NCBI GenBank assembly: GCA_024449915.1
Contig: JAMZAV010002031.1
Location: 46,064 to 110,063, forward strand
Direction: 5' to 3'
From: Sweltsa coloradensis
Lineage: Eukaryota > Arthropoda > Insecta > Plecoptera > Chloroperlidae
DNA length: 64,000 nt
Shown: piece after piece, positions 11,337 through 21,430 of the stretch
Numbering within the stretch: position 1 is the first letter of the stretch
Layout of the letters: every line of letters begins with the position of its first letter
The notes under the pieces: generated by a model
Seen by the model: only the letters and a program-made list of their open reading frames with translations
What the model was told of the DNA's origin: nothing
Database searches by the model: none
Translations under genes and position numbers: made by a program

Positions 11337-14300
11337 AAACAGTTAAAATCAGTGACAACTGTGACAATTAATTATAAGTGCATAAGAAATGATTTTAAAA
11401 TCACAAATTTACATTGTTGGTTACTTTTAGAAATTCAAAAATACAAAAAATTGTACATTAAAAAAAATACAATCAAATTAATGTGGTACAAATAAACATG
11501 TTATAATAGTAAATTCAAATGTCGGTTTTCAAAAAGATGTGTAGGATGTAGAACTGAGCTCCTAACCAGACAAACCCCTTTAAATGACTTAATTAAAATT
11601 AAAAAAATTTTTATGGTCCTCCTAGAACCCTTAAAAACAAAATAGAAATTATGAAATATTATAAAAACGTCCCCCTAACGTTCCGACTTCCACTGCCTCC
11701 CTTCCTTCCTTTAAGTTTTAAAGGTGAAAATACGCCCTCATATTTTTGTTTTTTATCCCATAATTTTGTATAAAATTCTAAATCACTGTACCTTTTTCGA
11801 GAATAAAATGATAATTCCCAAAAATTGCCCTGAAGCGCTTTCCGCATCTTGCAACAAAAAGTTATAACTAGATGGCTTCAAAAAAAAGGGAATTACCATC
11901 CACTGCAGGGCTAGAAGTAGACCATCAGCCCCCCAATCAACAAATGATTTAAAACCCCCCTATGAAATGTTCAAAATGACATTTATTTCCCTTAAGTTTC
12001 GCAGTATCGGGGTTTTTGGAATTTATTTTTTTTTATAAAAAATCGCTAATTAAAAAAATTTATATCACTTTATTTACTAACGTACGTGTAAAAAATGTTT
12101 ATGGTGTGATGTTTAAATGATTATGTATGTAGTAGAAAACCTTCCGTTACCTACTGTCAGATTCTTACAATCAAAAACCCCCCTCTCGCTTATAACAAAA
12201 GAAATGTTTTAGGTTGTGATACTTTGGACTATTTTCGAATATTAAAAAAATGATTTTGAATTGTCTTTTACTAAGCTTAATGGGTTTTTTCATGACAAAA
12301 GTTTTCTAAACCCCCAGGTTACCTCGTGAAAATGGTGCTGGCTCCAAAATTCGCTACGCGAGTTTACCCCTTACTTTTCAAATAAAAACTATTTAAAGGT
12401 TTTTATGGTTTTTATTTTTTTTAAACCCCTTCCCCAAACTGAAAACCTTTCCACACGCTGTACCCCACACCCTTAAAAAATGATTTTTAAATAAATCATT
12501 TTATTGTACACAGGGTAACCCCCAAAAGTACACTTTAATAAAGTATCCATCGATCAAAAGAATTACACCGTATCTATTTAAAAAACGCCTTTTAAAATTA
12601 AAAAAAAGGTTGAATAATATTCACTGCATCTCTAATACAAGAACCTACAGAAAAAAGGCTTTAAAAACTCACTAAAAGTACCGATGACAACACAACAATT
12701 TAATTATGTATGATTATTAACGATTGATTAAGTATGGTTGTTAAGTATAAGGTTTTATTAAAAAAAGGGTTTTCAGATGGTACCAAAATGCCTCGCCTTT
12801 TAAAAGAGTTCGCCCACAGAAAATTGTATCCCCTCGCCCAGGAAAAGGTAGTGGTGGTTGTTATTTAGATGAAAAAAGTTGTTTAAACGTTAAAGATTTA
12901 ATAACCCAAATAAGTTACCAAAATTTTTAAAAGGTGTTCGTTTTGTCCAAGTTACGTTAAGTTCCGTAAACCAAAATTAAATTTTAAATTTAAATTTAAA
13001 TTCAAAAAAAATTATTAATTTTATGAAAATAATTCAAAGGTGTAAATGTTCAAGTATAAGTCTGTTTTATTCAAAAATTCAAATAAATTCAAATTCAAGG
13101 GCATTTTTCTATTTAAAGGTTCAAAATTTAAAATCTATTTCAAAAATGTTTCTAGGTTACGTAGGCCAGGTTCGAAAAAATTTTAAGAGTTAACAATCTG
13201 TGTTTTCGCTACGTTTAAATTTAAAGTTCAAAATTTTAGTTCAAGAAAAAAGTTCAAAAAATATCTCAAAGGTTTTTAAAGTTACTTACGTTACGTTACT
13301 TAAAATTAAAAATTTCAAAGTTCGAGTTACTTCCAAAATTCAAATAAAAATTTAGAGTATAATTTTATTTTACAAGTCAAAATAGGTTTTAAAAATTTTA
13401 ATAGCAAAGGTAAGTTCACTTTAAAGTTTAAAACAAATTCTATATTGTTTGGCTTAAATTCAAAAAGTTATAATTTTTTAAAATTGAGGTTATGTTATTT
13501 AGCACTGTCGCAGATATTAGGCCTATGCGTGACTCTAGGTTGTGCGGCACAAAGTAACTGATAAACCCCGAGTTTGTTTTCAAGTTTTTTATTTATATTT
13601 TACAGTAATTTTATTGCTCCATTTACGATTTTGAAATTTGGTACCTACTTTTGGGCCACCCCGCTTCGAGTTGAATTGATTTATATTTATAGTCTAAGGT
13701 GTTTGTTCTGATTTTTATTTTTACCGAGCTGTTTTTGTTTTAATTTTTATTTAAAATTCAAAAAGATTATGCCTTTCCTCCTGCATGCATGGTATTTGTG
13801 AAAGGGCTTTGTTTTGTTTAGTTTTTGTTTTCATTCAAATTTTAGGTTTCTTTATTTTTTAAACCCCCGCTTCTTTTTTTGTTCATTTTGTTTGTTTGTT
13901 TCTCTTTTTTATTTTAATTTTTTTGTTTCATAAGCTTATGTAGCTCCTTACTCATCTTTAGTTAGTGTTTTGTTTTATTGTTTAATACGAGTTTTTTTCA
14001 TTCAAGTGTTGTTTAATTCTATCTCTACTGGGCATGTTCTTGGAAAGTGTGTGTAAATCTAGCCCATGGCTTGGAAGTTTGTTTTCATTTTTTAAGTGTG
14101 TCCTACTGTCAATTTCAAGTTCAAAGGTTACCACTCTCTACTCATCTCTAGGTACTATCTTTTCAATTATATCAAGTCCAAATCTCCATTTTACACTCTG
14201 TTTTAAAGAAAGTTAAGTTTTCTGCTCTTATTATTTGAAATTCTGCTATAATATCTGCATTTTTTATTTTATACACGCAAAAATCAGATCGAATCATTTA

Positions 14301-14741
14301 AATATCTGTTTTAAAGTCTGCCCTCTTTGAAATTCTGTCCCCTGTTTTTTAAATCATTCTTAAAATTTTATCATTTTATTTGTATTACTTTCGTAAATGT
14401 CGCTCAGTTCTAATCAGGGATGCACTACCGCTTGGTTTGTTTGGTCCCCTGGGTCAGTGCAAGGGAAAATCATTCCCCGGGAAGGCAGTGCAACTTGGCG
14501 TAGGAGAAAGATTTCTGTTAAGTAAGTTTTATAGGGAGCTCGTTTTTTGTTCCACGTTTGTTCCACTTGAAAAAATTCAAAAAGGCATTTTTAATGTTAC
14601 AATCCATATATTGTTCCCATTTCCCCCATTAGTTCCTTTGATCCCTCATTTTTTTTGTTTGTTAAAAAGGGGTTTTTAAAGTTATTTTTACTGAATTTTT
14701 TCTTTTAATTTAGTTTCAAGGGGCATAACAAGAAAAAGGGG
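11337..14741. other. AT-rich internal region of element C, no gene seen
   Basis: About 3.4 kb of strongly AT-rich sequence. The segment at about 12960-13480 is built from repeated TTCAAAATTT/AAATTTAAA words. The longest open frames (14380-14679 plus, 11659-11847 minus) show no domain, zinc finger or catalytic motif and I treat them as chance. No RT, integrase or gag trace was found. Confidence 0.65.
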
Positions 14742-14765
14742 CCCGCAAAAAAGTTCGGGGGCCCC
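14742..14765 (-). other. Primer-binding site of element C
   Basis: Directly after the 5' LTR on the minus strand the sequence reads GGGGGCCCCCGAAC. This resembles the lysine-tRNA type binding site TGGCGCCCGAAC, with changes in a homopolymer-rich stretch. Together with the purine tract at 11320 it sets the element orientation. Confidence 0.6.
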
Positions 14766-16242
14766 CGTAATGATCTACCCCCTTTTCACCAAACAATAAA
14801 AATACAAAAAATACAAAATTAAAAAAAACAAAAAAAACTTTTCAGGTTGCCTCGCTGGGAGTCGGTAGAAAACCCCCGCTTGTTTGGTCTGGCTCATTAG
14901 ACCTAACAGCTGCAGAAAGTTTATAATAAAACAAGGGATGAGGATAAACAGGAAAAATGCCCATAAAAGAGAGTGAAATATTAAATTGACAATTTAAATT
15001 TTGTCTCAAAAATCAGACAAATTTACAAATTTTTAGGGAGGCTTTGCCTACAAGGGAATCAAATGTCACTTTTTTTGTATGTGAAATTTTTGGGCCCACA
15101 AATTAGGGAATGGAATTAGGTACAAATTTACAGTGAAATAAAAGAAAAAATTTACAATGAAAAAGGTTTTAAAACAGGTCCTTTGGCCTATTTAAAAGGC
15201 ATGAAAGCCCGCTTAAAGCCAGTCCCCAAAAAGTTTTTTTCCAGGTCCTTTGGGCCTAAAAATGGCTGAAAACCTCGCAAAAATTCAGTTCAAATGTTTT
15301 TACCAGGTCCTTTGGGCCTATCAAAATGGCATGAAAGCCCCCGTTCCTCTTTCAAAAGTTCATTTATAATGCCAAAAGCCCTTTGGGTTTTGCTATTATA
15401 TTTAAAGTTCAGTTAAAAGTAAACTACCAATTCCGCCCTTGGCACGTGCTTTTTAGAAATGTAGTTTGTCGAAGGGATTATAGGCCTAGCCTAGGGCCCC
15501 TAGACCCAATCCCAGGTGTAGAAGTCCCAAAAAACGTGTCCCAAAATCCAGGTGGGAAGCACGCCCCCGAGTCCCAAGTCTTGCCTCAATTGAAATTCCT
15601 TTGAAGGTAATTGTATGGTTAATTATAAATTTTCGGGGTCTGGGGTCTTTCGGATGGCGCCTTCTGCACTCGTCACACATCCGTGTCGGGATGGCTAGAT
15701 GGGTTCTGTGGGGTCTGCCCGATTTTTCTAGAAGCTTCTGCTGATGATGCTAAAGAAAGGGTTTCCCGGAAAGTTTTGGCCCATTTAAAATTACTTAAAG
15801 CTCATTTTAAAATCACGGTAGATTTTGCAAAAAAGAAATCACTTAGTGTTGAAACACATTTTAGAACTGGTTTTGGGCGAAAAGACTCATGGTGGTTGGT
15901 GAAATAATACATAATCGAGCACTTGTTATATTGGTTTAAAAATTTGATAGTCCCCTTCAATGGCGAAAATGTTTGATCGACAATTTGGTTTTTGTGGCAT
16001 TGTTAGAATGCAGCCGGGGGCGGTTTTTTAAACTGAAGAACATCGGGTTAAAAACGCGGAATATTTTAAATTTGGGGTTTTGATACGTAAATTTTTCGCA
16101 GGTTTTAACTAAGAATTCACTGTTTTTGTTGTTGTTTTTTGGTTAATATTGATTTTTGATGAACATTGAAGAGTTTAAAAAATGTTTTTTTAAAATTTGT
16201 TATTTAATAAATTTAAAATGGCCTAAAATTGGTTATGTTACA
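14766..16242 (-). repeat. 5' LTR of element C
   Basis: Second copy of the ~1.48-kb repeat, ending GGTTATGTTACA on the plus strand at the junction with element B gag. Compared with 9825-11319 it has many one- to five-base length differences in G, C, A and T runs. Confidence 0.85.
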
Positions 16243-16249
16243 AACACGA

Positions 16250-16714
16250 AGACGTATCTTCGCAGGGGAAGATGTAGTTTTTTAGGATTATTTGAGACTT
16301 AATCTCGTGACTAGCAGAAGCGAAAATTGCATGATTTTGAGAGGTTTTAGGAGTCTCTCATAGAACTGGTCGACTGACTCTGTTGGCTCTTGCTTTGCTG
16401 AGCGAAAATTATAGATCTCAACTTTTTGTTGACAGCCACAGTTTGGGTCGAAGTGGGTCGATAGTTTTCCCTTCGCGAACTCGAAAGTAGTTGTTGGACC
16501 TACCGTCACACCAGGCAGGGCCTCGAGGGTGTCTTAAAGTTCTTCTTCTCCCATGTACAGCATGAATAAGTTGACTTGGGGTTGTGGGTCGTCAATCGTG
16601 TAGGCCGTGAGATAGATGTCGAAACGACGTAACCATGTCTTCCAGCGTGCTCCAACTGGTAGGGGATCGTTTGTGGGCCACAAAGGGGGGAAACGGGGGT
16701 AGGTTTGTTGCCAT
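16250..16714 (-). pseudogene. Element B gag
   Basis: Minus-strand Gag sequence from a probable ATG near 16714. In successive frames it shows TIDDPQPQVNLFMLYMGEEE and, at 16509-16288, KLSTHFDPNCG, NFRSAKQEPTESVDQFYERL, which is the Gag helical core common in Gypsy elements. A TAA at about 16543 and frame changes break it. It should continue across element C into 9824-9708. The upstream primer-binding site (16829-16845) and LTR fit a Gag at this place. Confidence 0.8.
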
Positions 16715-16828
16715 CACGTTATTGCAAAAACGTGGCGCGCGAGAAGTGAGGTTATGGTGGCTCTCTAGACTGTGCCGACTTTTAGCACGTCTTTACGTGA
16801 AAACAAATGAAAGAATGATTGGATATTG

Positions 16829-16845
16829 ATTTACCACGTCGCCAG
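16829..16845 (-). other. Primer-binding site of element B
   Basis: On the minus strand TGGCGACGTGGTAAATC begins one base after the 5' LTR. The start TGGCGACGT is shared with element A, although the two elements otherwise differ. Confidence 0.75.
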
Positions 16846-17059
16846 TGTTGTATTTTGTGAAGATTGGATCTGCTCAGGATTTCTCAGAGGTGAATAATGA
16901 TAGGCCTAGGGCTGGTTTTCTGATATCTAGCCATGCTCTTTTATTCACGCTTCACGGAATGACGTCGTACCTGCCACCTCTAGGCATCACTTCCGCCAGG
17001 CACGTTATGTTTACAAGGCGCATGTATTTGGCGCACTATTTAAACAGTGGGACACAACA
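16846..17059 (-). repeat. 5' LTR of element B
   Basis: A 214-bp terminal repeat, TGTTGTATTTTG to GACACAACA on the plus strand. It is followed directly by GAGCC, the duplicated target, and then by the rest of the integrase of element A. Confidence 0.9.
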
Positions 17060-18020
17060 GAGCCTTTGTCAAATGGACAGTATGTGTCCGTTGTCATCGA
17101 TTACTACTCAAGATTCTACAAGGCGATGTTGTCACCGAGCATCACAACCACGACGATGATCGACATGCTAGAAGATATCTTCACATGATTTGGTCTTCCT
17201 ACGTGGCCTACTTCACAAGTAACGATTTTCGCGACTACTTTACCACCAACAACATCGAGTTGATATTTACAATACCAGAATGGCCACAAGCAAATGGACA
17301 TGTCGAGAGAAAAAATCGGTCCATTATGTAAAGACTCCAAATAGCAGCGGCAGCTGATCAAGACATCAAGACTGCTCTGTGGGAATATCTCCTATCGGAC
17401 CACACCTCATTCCGCAACGGGATGCACACCCGCCTCATTGATATTTGGACGAGAGCTTCGTGACAAGATTCCGGGGATACAATCAGGCTCATATCCAGAT
17501 GATGACATCCGAGATCGGGACACGGAAGTTAAGGAAATGGGAAAGACGTACATCGACCACAGAAGAAGGACATTGGACAGCAACATAGCAGTTGGGGACC
17601 ATTTGTGTTGGCACGGCAAGGGAAACATAACAAGTTCACCATGCCGTATTCGAAGTGGCACCGCCGTAACCATCTGCTCGCCAGCCAGCGCACAACATCG
17701 TCGGAACGTGAGCCACCTGCGAAAGTACTACCCTCCGCAACTTACAAACCCCAATCCTGTTCTTACCCCTGCAAAAGAAAAAATTCCCAATCAATCCACA
17801 CCCACTTCAGTGTCAGAAAACATCCATTCTACTCCTCCCCTTGATGCTATTAACCAGAGCTCAAGCAACATACCGCCTATGCCACAATCCCCAAGACCTA
17901 CGGCAAACCTAGGCAGATCGACCCCATCACCCCACCGGGAAACACGGAGAGCGAGGAAGCCAGGCCGAGCCGCTAGCGCAGACCTCCTGTCTGGATGGAG
18001 GACCAGCAATCGTAATATAG
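17060..18020 (+). pseudogene. Element A integrase, catalytic core and C-terminus
   Basis: It resumes the element A integrase after the insertion of B. The core starts with a segment ending YVSVVIDYYSRFYKA (first Asp). A later part has PEWPQANGHVERKNRS, which holds the catalytic Glu. The region expected to hold the second Asp (about 17170-17215) is frameshifted. From 17438 the C-terminal part (GRELRDKIPG, QHRRNVSHLRKYYPP) and a Pro/Ser-rich tail (ending at about 18020) follow, with at least three frame changes. It is inactive. Confidence 0.85.
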
Positions 18021-18123
18021 AAGAGAAGACTTTCAGAAGATTCCATTATCAGTTTCTGTATCTTTTGAAATACATACGTTATGGTTTAAATAATTCATAA
18101 TTCATAATTAATTGACATAATTA

Positions 18124-19704
18124 AACTAGGCCGCTTCGCGAACGCTTTTTCCAGTCGCGTTTTTTTTAGGGTTACCAACTTGGGTCAACTAGAATTCCGG
18201 ACAAAGCTCCAATTTTAGTGGGCACACAAGGGGTCTGGGGCGAAGCCCCACCCCCGGGGCAAATTTTTTTGGCCCCTTTTAACCTTCAAAACCGGGGGAT
18301 ACGTAATTTAAGATTCAATGACTTGGATATATCTTTTGGATTGGAATCTGGGATCAACTCATCATTAATTATAAATTATAATAAAAAAGCTAAAAATTTA
18401 TTCTAGCATTTTGTTTAATTTTTACGTAAAAACTTTGGGGGAAAGAAAAATTTTTTTAAAAGAAAAAAATGAAACCCATTTTATGTTATCCAATTTGTTT
18501 TTACTAGGTATTATTATATTTTGTTGAACAATAACATTTACTAAAATTTGATATTTATAAAATTCCCGTCGTCCGTAGGTACCCTTTATATTTTAAACTG
18601 AAAATCTCATGTTTCTTTTGTTGCCGCCATGCTGATTGAACTTGGCCGGGGGATTTTCAAGTAGCGCCTCGCCTCGCCAAGCGCGCATACAATAAAAAGG
18701 GGGTTGGGGGGGGGGTGTGGGACGGGCATCTGACTCTCGAGCACGATAGCTAGGAGTGGACTACGGAAAGGCGGACATGAAAAAACTAACTTTTTTCCCA
18801 AATTACCAAAACCAAACTAATGTCCCCTTTAAGAAAAAAACAATAATTTCCTGCAATACTCTAAAATTCAATAAAAGAGGCCTAGTACAAAATGACTTTT
18901 TCACAAATTCCGGAAAAAGTGCCGCCCGGAATGAGAAATTTCCCCTCTTTCCGGACAAGGATAAAAAATCAGGACTGTCCGAAAAATTTCCCGGACGGTT
19001 GGCAACCCTCAATGAGTTTTTTTTTAAATATTTCTGTCCAAGATTGGGTTTTTATGGGAAAATCCCCTCACTTTTTTATAGTTATTTTGATATTACTTGT
19101 TCATTATACGCCGTAAAAGGTTTATATTAAACCCTTTTATTTCTATGAATTTTGACCATTTTTTACAACTTTTTCTTTCAAGAAGAAATACAACCATAAT
19201 TTTTTATGCAAGTAAATATGAAGTTGTGCCCCACCCTTTTTGGGCAAAATCGGCCCAAATATTACGAAAATATCGATTTTTAAAAAACCCGGGGAAAAAA
19301 AAACGTAAAAGTACGATTTTCCCCAAAAAATTTATTTCAACTGTCTTTAAAATGATAACATATATCATTTCAGTGATTTTAAAAAGTTCCTTTAAAAATT
19401 TTATCAATACGGGGTAGCCGTTTCCAAATATACGAAAATCGCACTAAAAATCGGGAAAAAAATCGTAAAAGTACGATATTTATGAGAAATATTTTTTCGA
19501 TTGTACCCTACGCTCTAAGTTTAGGATTTGAAAGGGCCCCTCCAATTTTTATCAAGATCGCATATGCCGTTGCCCGGTAGAGAGCGAACAAACAGACAAA
19601 AAACTAACAAAAACAAAACACCCGAGCTATTTTTCTTGGGGTAACGTAAGTAAAAACAAACAAAAAAACACAAAGTCAAATTGAAGTCTTCTCTTCGCTC
19701 ACAG
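18124..19704 (+). repeat. R1 repeat copy 1 (in element A 3' region)
   Basis: Interspersed repeat that begins AACTAGGCCGCTTCGCGAAC and ends GAAGTCTTCTCTTCGCTCA. It shares a long internal part with 23231-24252, including TATTACTTGTTCATTA, GAATTTTGACC, the GATCGCATATGCCGTT word and a run of ACAAACAGAC. A separate MITE (18168-19009) interrupts it. No coding sequence is evident. The same family occurs at 46811-48134 and about 53640-53850. Confidence 0.7.
18168..19009. mobile_element. Non-autonomous DNA element in R1 copy 1
   Basis: An 842-bp insert whose ends are AGGGTTACCAAC and, inverted, AGGGTTGCCAACCGTCCGG. Both ends also carry a TTCCGGACA-like inner word. Such AGGGTTGCCAAC termini are common in hAT-like and related MITEs, but I cannot place it further. 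It splits the R1 consensus just before GATGAGC. No gene is visible inside. Confidence 0.6.
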
Positions 19705-19852
19705 TAGAAGTAGAATAGTAGTAGTTCAAAAAGTTCAATATAAGTTAATGTGTTAATTATCATTTATCATAACTACAGAAGATAATATAAAGGACAATTT
19801 GAATAATGCAATATAATGTGCTGATTATGTAATCACAAACTTTTTTTTTTTT

Positions 19853-19864
19853 AAGGGGGAATGG
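19853..19864 (+). other. Polypurine tract of element A
   Basis: AAGGGGGAATGG lies immediately before the right LTR, after a run of 12 T. It is purine-only except for one T. Confidence 0.7.
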
Positions 19865-19993
19865 TGTAGTGTATGTAGTTGCATGTGCGATGTATGTTCA
19901 GTATGTTGGTATGACTGGAGAATAAACATGGCTACTATCTAGGCACAGTGTTGTATACAGGTTTACCTCCTCCTAGTACTCATAGATATTACA
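19865..19993 (+). repeat. Right LTR of element A
   Basis: A 129-bp terminal repeat, TGTAGTGTATGTAG to ATAGATATTACA. It is shorter than the left copy and diverged from it. It abuts the exon-like block at 19994-20141. Confidence 0.8.
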
Positions 19994-20141
19994 ACATGGA
20001 AGACTGGGGAATAGCCAAGGAAGCGGAGAAGACAGAACCGACAGCGCAGTCTATACCAGTGGGTCCGTGGTTCCGTAACGTCTCCACCATACCAGGGTTG
20101 AAGAGAGAAGAGGTGTTAGGGTAAGCCATGTGTACACAGTA
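19994..20141 (-). CDS. Host gene exon-like block 7 (cut by element A)
   Basis: Minus-strand open block of 49 codons. An acceptor-like sequence, pyrimidine-rich then GACTTCAG, ends just before 20141. The frame is phase 0, the same phase in which the block at 20543-20734 ends. The peptide includes YPNTSSLFNPGMVETLRNHG and FSASLAIPQSS. The right LTR of element A interrupts it at 19993, where a stop soon follows, so this copy would be truncated. Caution: the plus strand is also open here, from an ATG at 19996 to a donor-like GTAAG at 20121, so the strand is not certain. Confidence 0.45.
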
Positions 20142-20542
20142 CTGAAGTCTATATAGTCAAGGGAACGAACCCACGTTCTTCCAGATAGGATGCACGGGAG
20201 CACTGATGACCAGACTAGGTTGCTTACCCAACAATTCAGTGTGCCTCATAAGATGAACCTATGTGTCTAATTGTGTACCACTCCAGGCATGATCCCACAT
20301 CCCAGAACCGCAAATGTAGTCTTTCTCGGTCACTAGATATCATAGGCTACGCCCCCACTACAGCCAATCTGGCATTAACACCTACCGCCCTACTACCCTT
20401 ATCACTGACAATATGCTGTTAACGTTAAGAAATACAAATACAAGTTCGCATGGGCGCTGCCATCTTGGCTGTAAACAAACCGTTGCCATGCAGTTGCTAG
20501 AGAATGACGTCATAAAACGTCTTGAACAGTTCCAACACTAAC
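20142..20542 (-). other. Probable intron, no gene seen
   Basis: It lies between exon-like blocks 6 and 7. It begins (minus strand) GTTAGTG after block 6 and ends GACTTCAG before block 7. No repeat end or open frame of note. Confidence 0.4.
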
Positions 20543-20734
20543 CGTGAACTTCTGCAGAGCCACTAGTGCGTGGATGACGTCGCCGACGCCTCTGTGATGT
20601 CCGTAGCGTCTTTGGGCGTCTATGGCAGTGAAAAGAGGGTTGGCATCTCTCAGACGGCAATGTGGAGGGGTGGTGATTCCGTAGTGCGGGCCCCTACCAC
20701 CACGTGGGGTGATGAAGCCAGCGTAACACGCGCT
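20543..20734 (-). CDS. Host gene exon-like block 6
   Basis: A 192-nt minus-strand block of exactly 64 codons. It is preceded by the acceptor CACCCGCCTGCAG and followed by the donor ACG|GTTAGTG, so both borders are phase 0. The other two frames contain stops. The peptide reads as folded protein rather than chance: CYAGFITPRGGRGPHYGI, then HCRLRDANPLFTAIDAQRR, then GVGDVIHALVALQKF. I do not recognise the family. The 26-bp acceptor region is duplicated at 21191-21216 (see SINE). Confidence 0.6.
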
Positions 20735-20748
20735 CTGCAGGCGGGTGG

Positions 20749-21190
20749 TGAGGACATCTGTGGGAGAGTACATTCATTTTTAATGGCTTGTTGGAGTAGT
20801 GGTTAGCCTACCTGCTGCCAATGCAGAAGGCCCCGGGTTCGAATCCTGCATCAGGCGGAAGTTTTTTAACTTCTAATATGGATTCAAGTCCATCACTTCT
20901 TGTCTTAGGAATTTGTAAATAGTGAATTTGGATTCAAAGTTGTTCTGAATCGTCCTTGTTGATTCTGACGTTGATCCGCGGGTGTTTGCACTGTCCATAC
21001 CACTGATTGCTATAGACTATAAATAATATCGATCTTTGGTTGGTTATCGCTCATTCGTAGATTGCGTCGGGGCCTACATGGTTGGCTTGGTCGCTTTGGG
21101 GTTGACTCTAAATACGAATCTAATTTATGTGTTTATTTATTTATTTGTGGTACATTATTTTTTATGCATTTGTGAATTGTGAGTGAAGAG
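20749..21190 (+). mobile_element. tRNA-derived SINE with 26-bp flanking repeats
   Basis: A tRNA-like head has an A box TGGAGTAGTGGTTAGCC (20792-20808) and a B box GGTTCGAATCC (20836-20846), the internal promoter of RNA polymerase III. A non-coding body follows. The part at 20970-21110 recurs inverted at 51519-51670. On both sides stands TAACACGCGCTCTGCAGG plus YGGGTGGT (20723-20748 and 21191-21216), one mismatch in 26 bases. That is best read as the target duplication made by LINE-type reverse transcription. Confidence 0.7.
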
Positions 21191-21264
21191 TAACACGCGC
21201 TCTGCAGGTGGGTGGTACCAAATTCAACCAAATTCAAAGAAATTCAGACCATCTATAATAAATC

Positions 21265-21430
21265 ATGCACACCACACCGACAGTGTTAGCTTGAGCCTTA
21301 AGCGCGAGACTCTGATTCGGGAGGTCCTGGGTTCACATCCCGTCGAGACCGGCAATCCTGACTGAAGGTTTTTCCCGAGGTTTTCCATAGTCGTTAATGT
21401 GATTGCAAGGGACATCCCTTTACAATAAAA
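21265..21430 (+). mobile_element. Second tRNA-like SINE fragment
   Basis: A B-box-like GGGTTCACATCCCG (21329-21342) follows a tRNA-like stretch. After it comes a tail with GGCAATCCTGACTGAAGG and GTTTTTCCCGAGGTTTTCC, a tail style seen in many arthropod SINEs. The A box is degenerate. It ends at the MITE that begins at 21431. Confidence 0.55.

Larger units (their letters stand above)
9825..16242 (-). mobile_element. Non-coding LTR element C (LARD-like) inside element B
   Basis: Two same-orientation copies of a ~1.48-kb sequence (9825-11319 and 14766-16242) enclose 3.4 kb without a credible gene. Read on the minus strand, the repeats start TGTAACATAACC and end near TCATTACA. A PBS-like sequence follows the first LTR and a purine tract precedes the second. 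This is the layout of a large non-autonomous LTR retrotransposon that needs proteins from another element. It interrupts element B between gag and the protease. The flanks share only GTG, so the target duplication is not clean. Confidence 0.8.
5728..17059 (-). mobile_element. Gypsy LTR retrotransposon B, minus strand
   Basis: A structurally complete minus-strand Gypsy element inserted in the integrase of element A. It has a 5-bp target duplication GAGCC (5723-5727 and 17060-17064), LTRs at both ends, a primer-binding site beside the right-hand LTR and a purine tract beside the left-hand LTR. Gag lies at 16250-16714 and the protease, RT, RNase H and integrase run from 9707 down to 6194. Gag and pol are separated by element C (9825-16242). 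The LTRs are nearly identical over their shared 167 bp, which suggests a fairly recent insertion. Confidence 0.93.
1662..19993 (+). mobile_element. Gypsy LTR retrotransposon A (decayed, nested host)
   Basis: Plus-strand Ty3/Gypsy-type element bounded by related terminal repeats (1662-1804 and 19865-19993). It has a primer-binding site just after the left repeat and a polypurine tract just before the right one. Coding pieces follow the Gypsy order gag, zinc knuckle, protease, RT, RNase H, integrase, but with many stops and a deletion of the RT palm. Four later insertions account for most of its 18 kb: a TTA-flanked MITE (4092-4457), a foldback (4776-5708), Gypsy element B (5728-17059) and an R1 repeat (about 18124-19704). 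Its own sequence is about 4.7 kb. The flanking target duplication is imperfect (acagg versus acatg). Confidence 0.85.

Noticed and set aside
11659..11847. 62-codon minus-strand basic frame
   Set aside because: No similarity to Gag or any nucleic-acid-binding motif; AT-rich chance frame.
14380..14679. 99-codon frame as a gene of element C
   Set aside because: No motif, rich in Phe/Leu from T runs, and it lies in a noisy non-coding interior.
9825..16242. C as two independent insertions of one 1.5-kb repeat
   Set aside because: A PBS-like sequence after one copy and a purine tract before the other, in matching orientation, favour a single LTR element.
19996..20121. Plus-strand exon starting MEDWGIAKEAEK with donor GTAAG
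   Set aside because: It overlaps the minus-strand block 7, whose phase fits other minus-strand blocks. Not excluded, but the collinear minus-strand set is stronger.
20784..20860. Functional tRNA gene
   Set aside because: A and B boxes are good, but acceptor and anticodon arms do not pair cleanly, and direct repeats plus a non-tRNA body show it is a SINE head.
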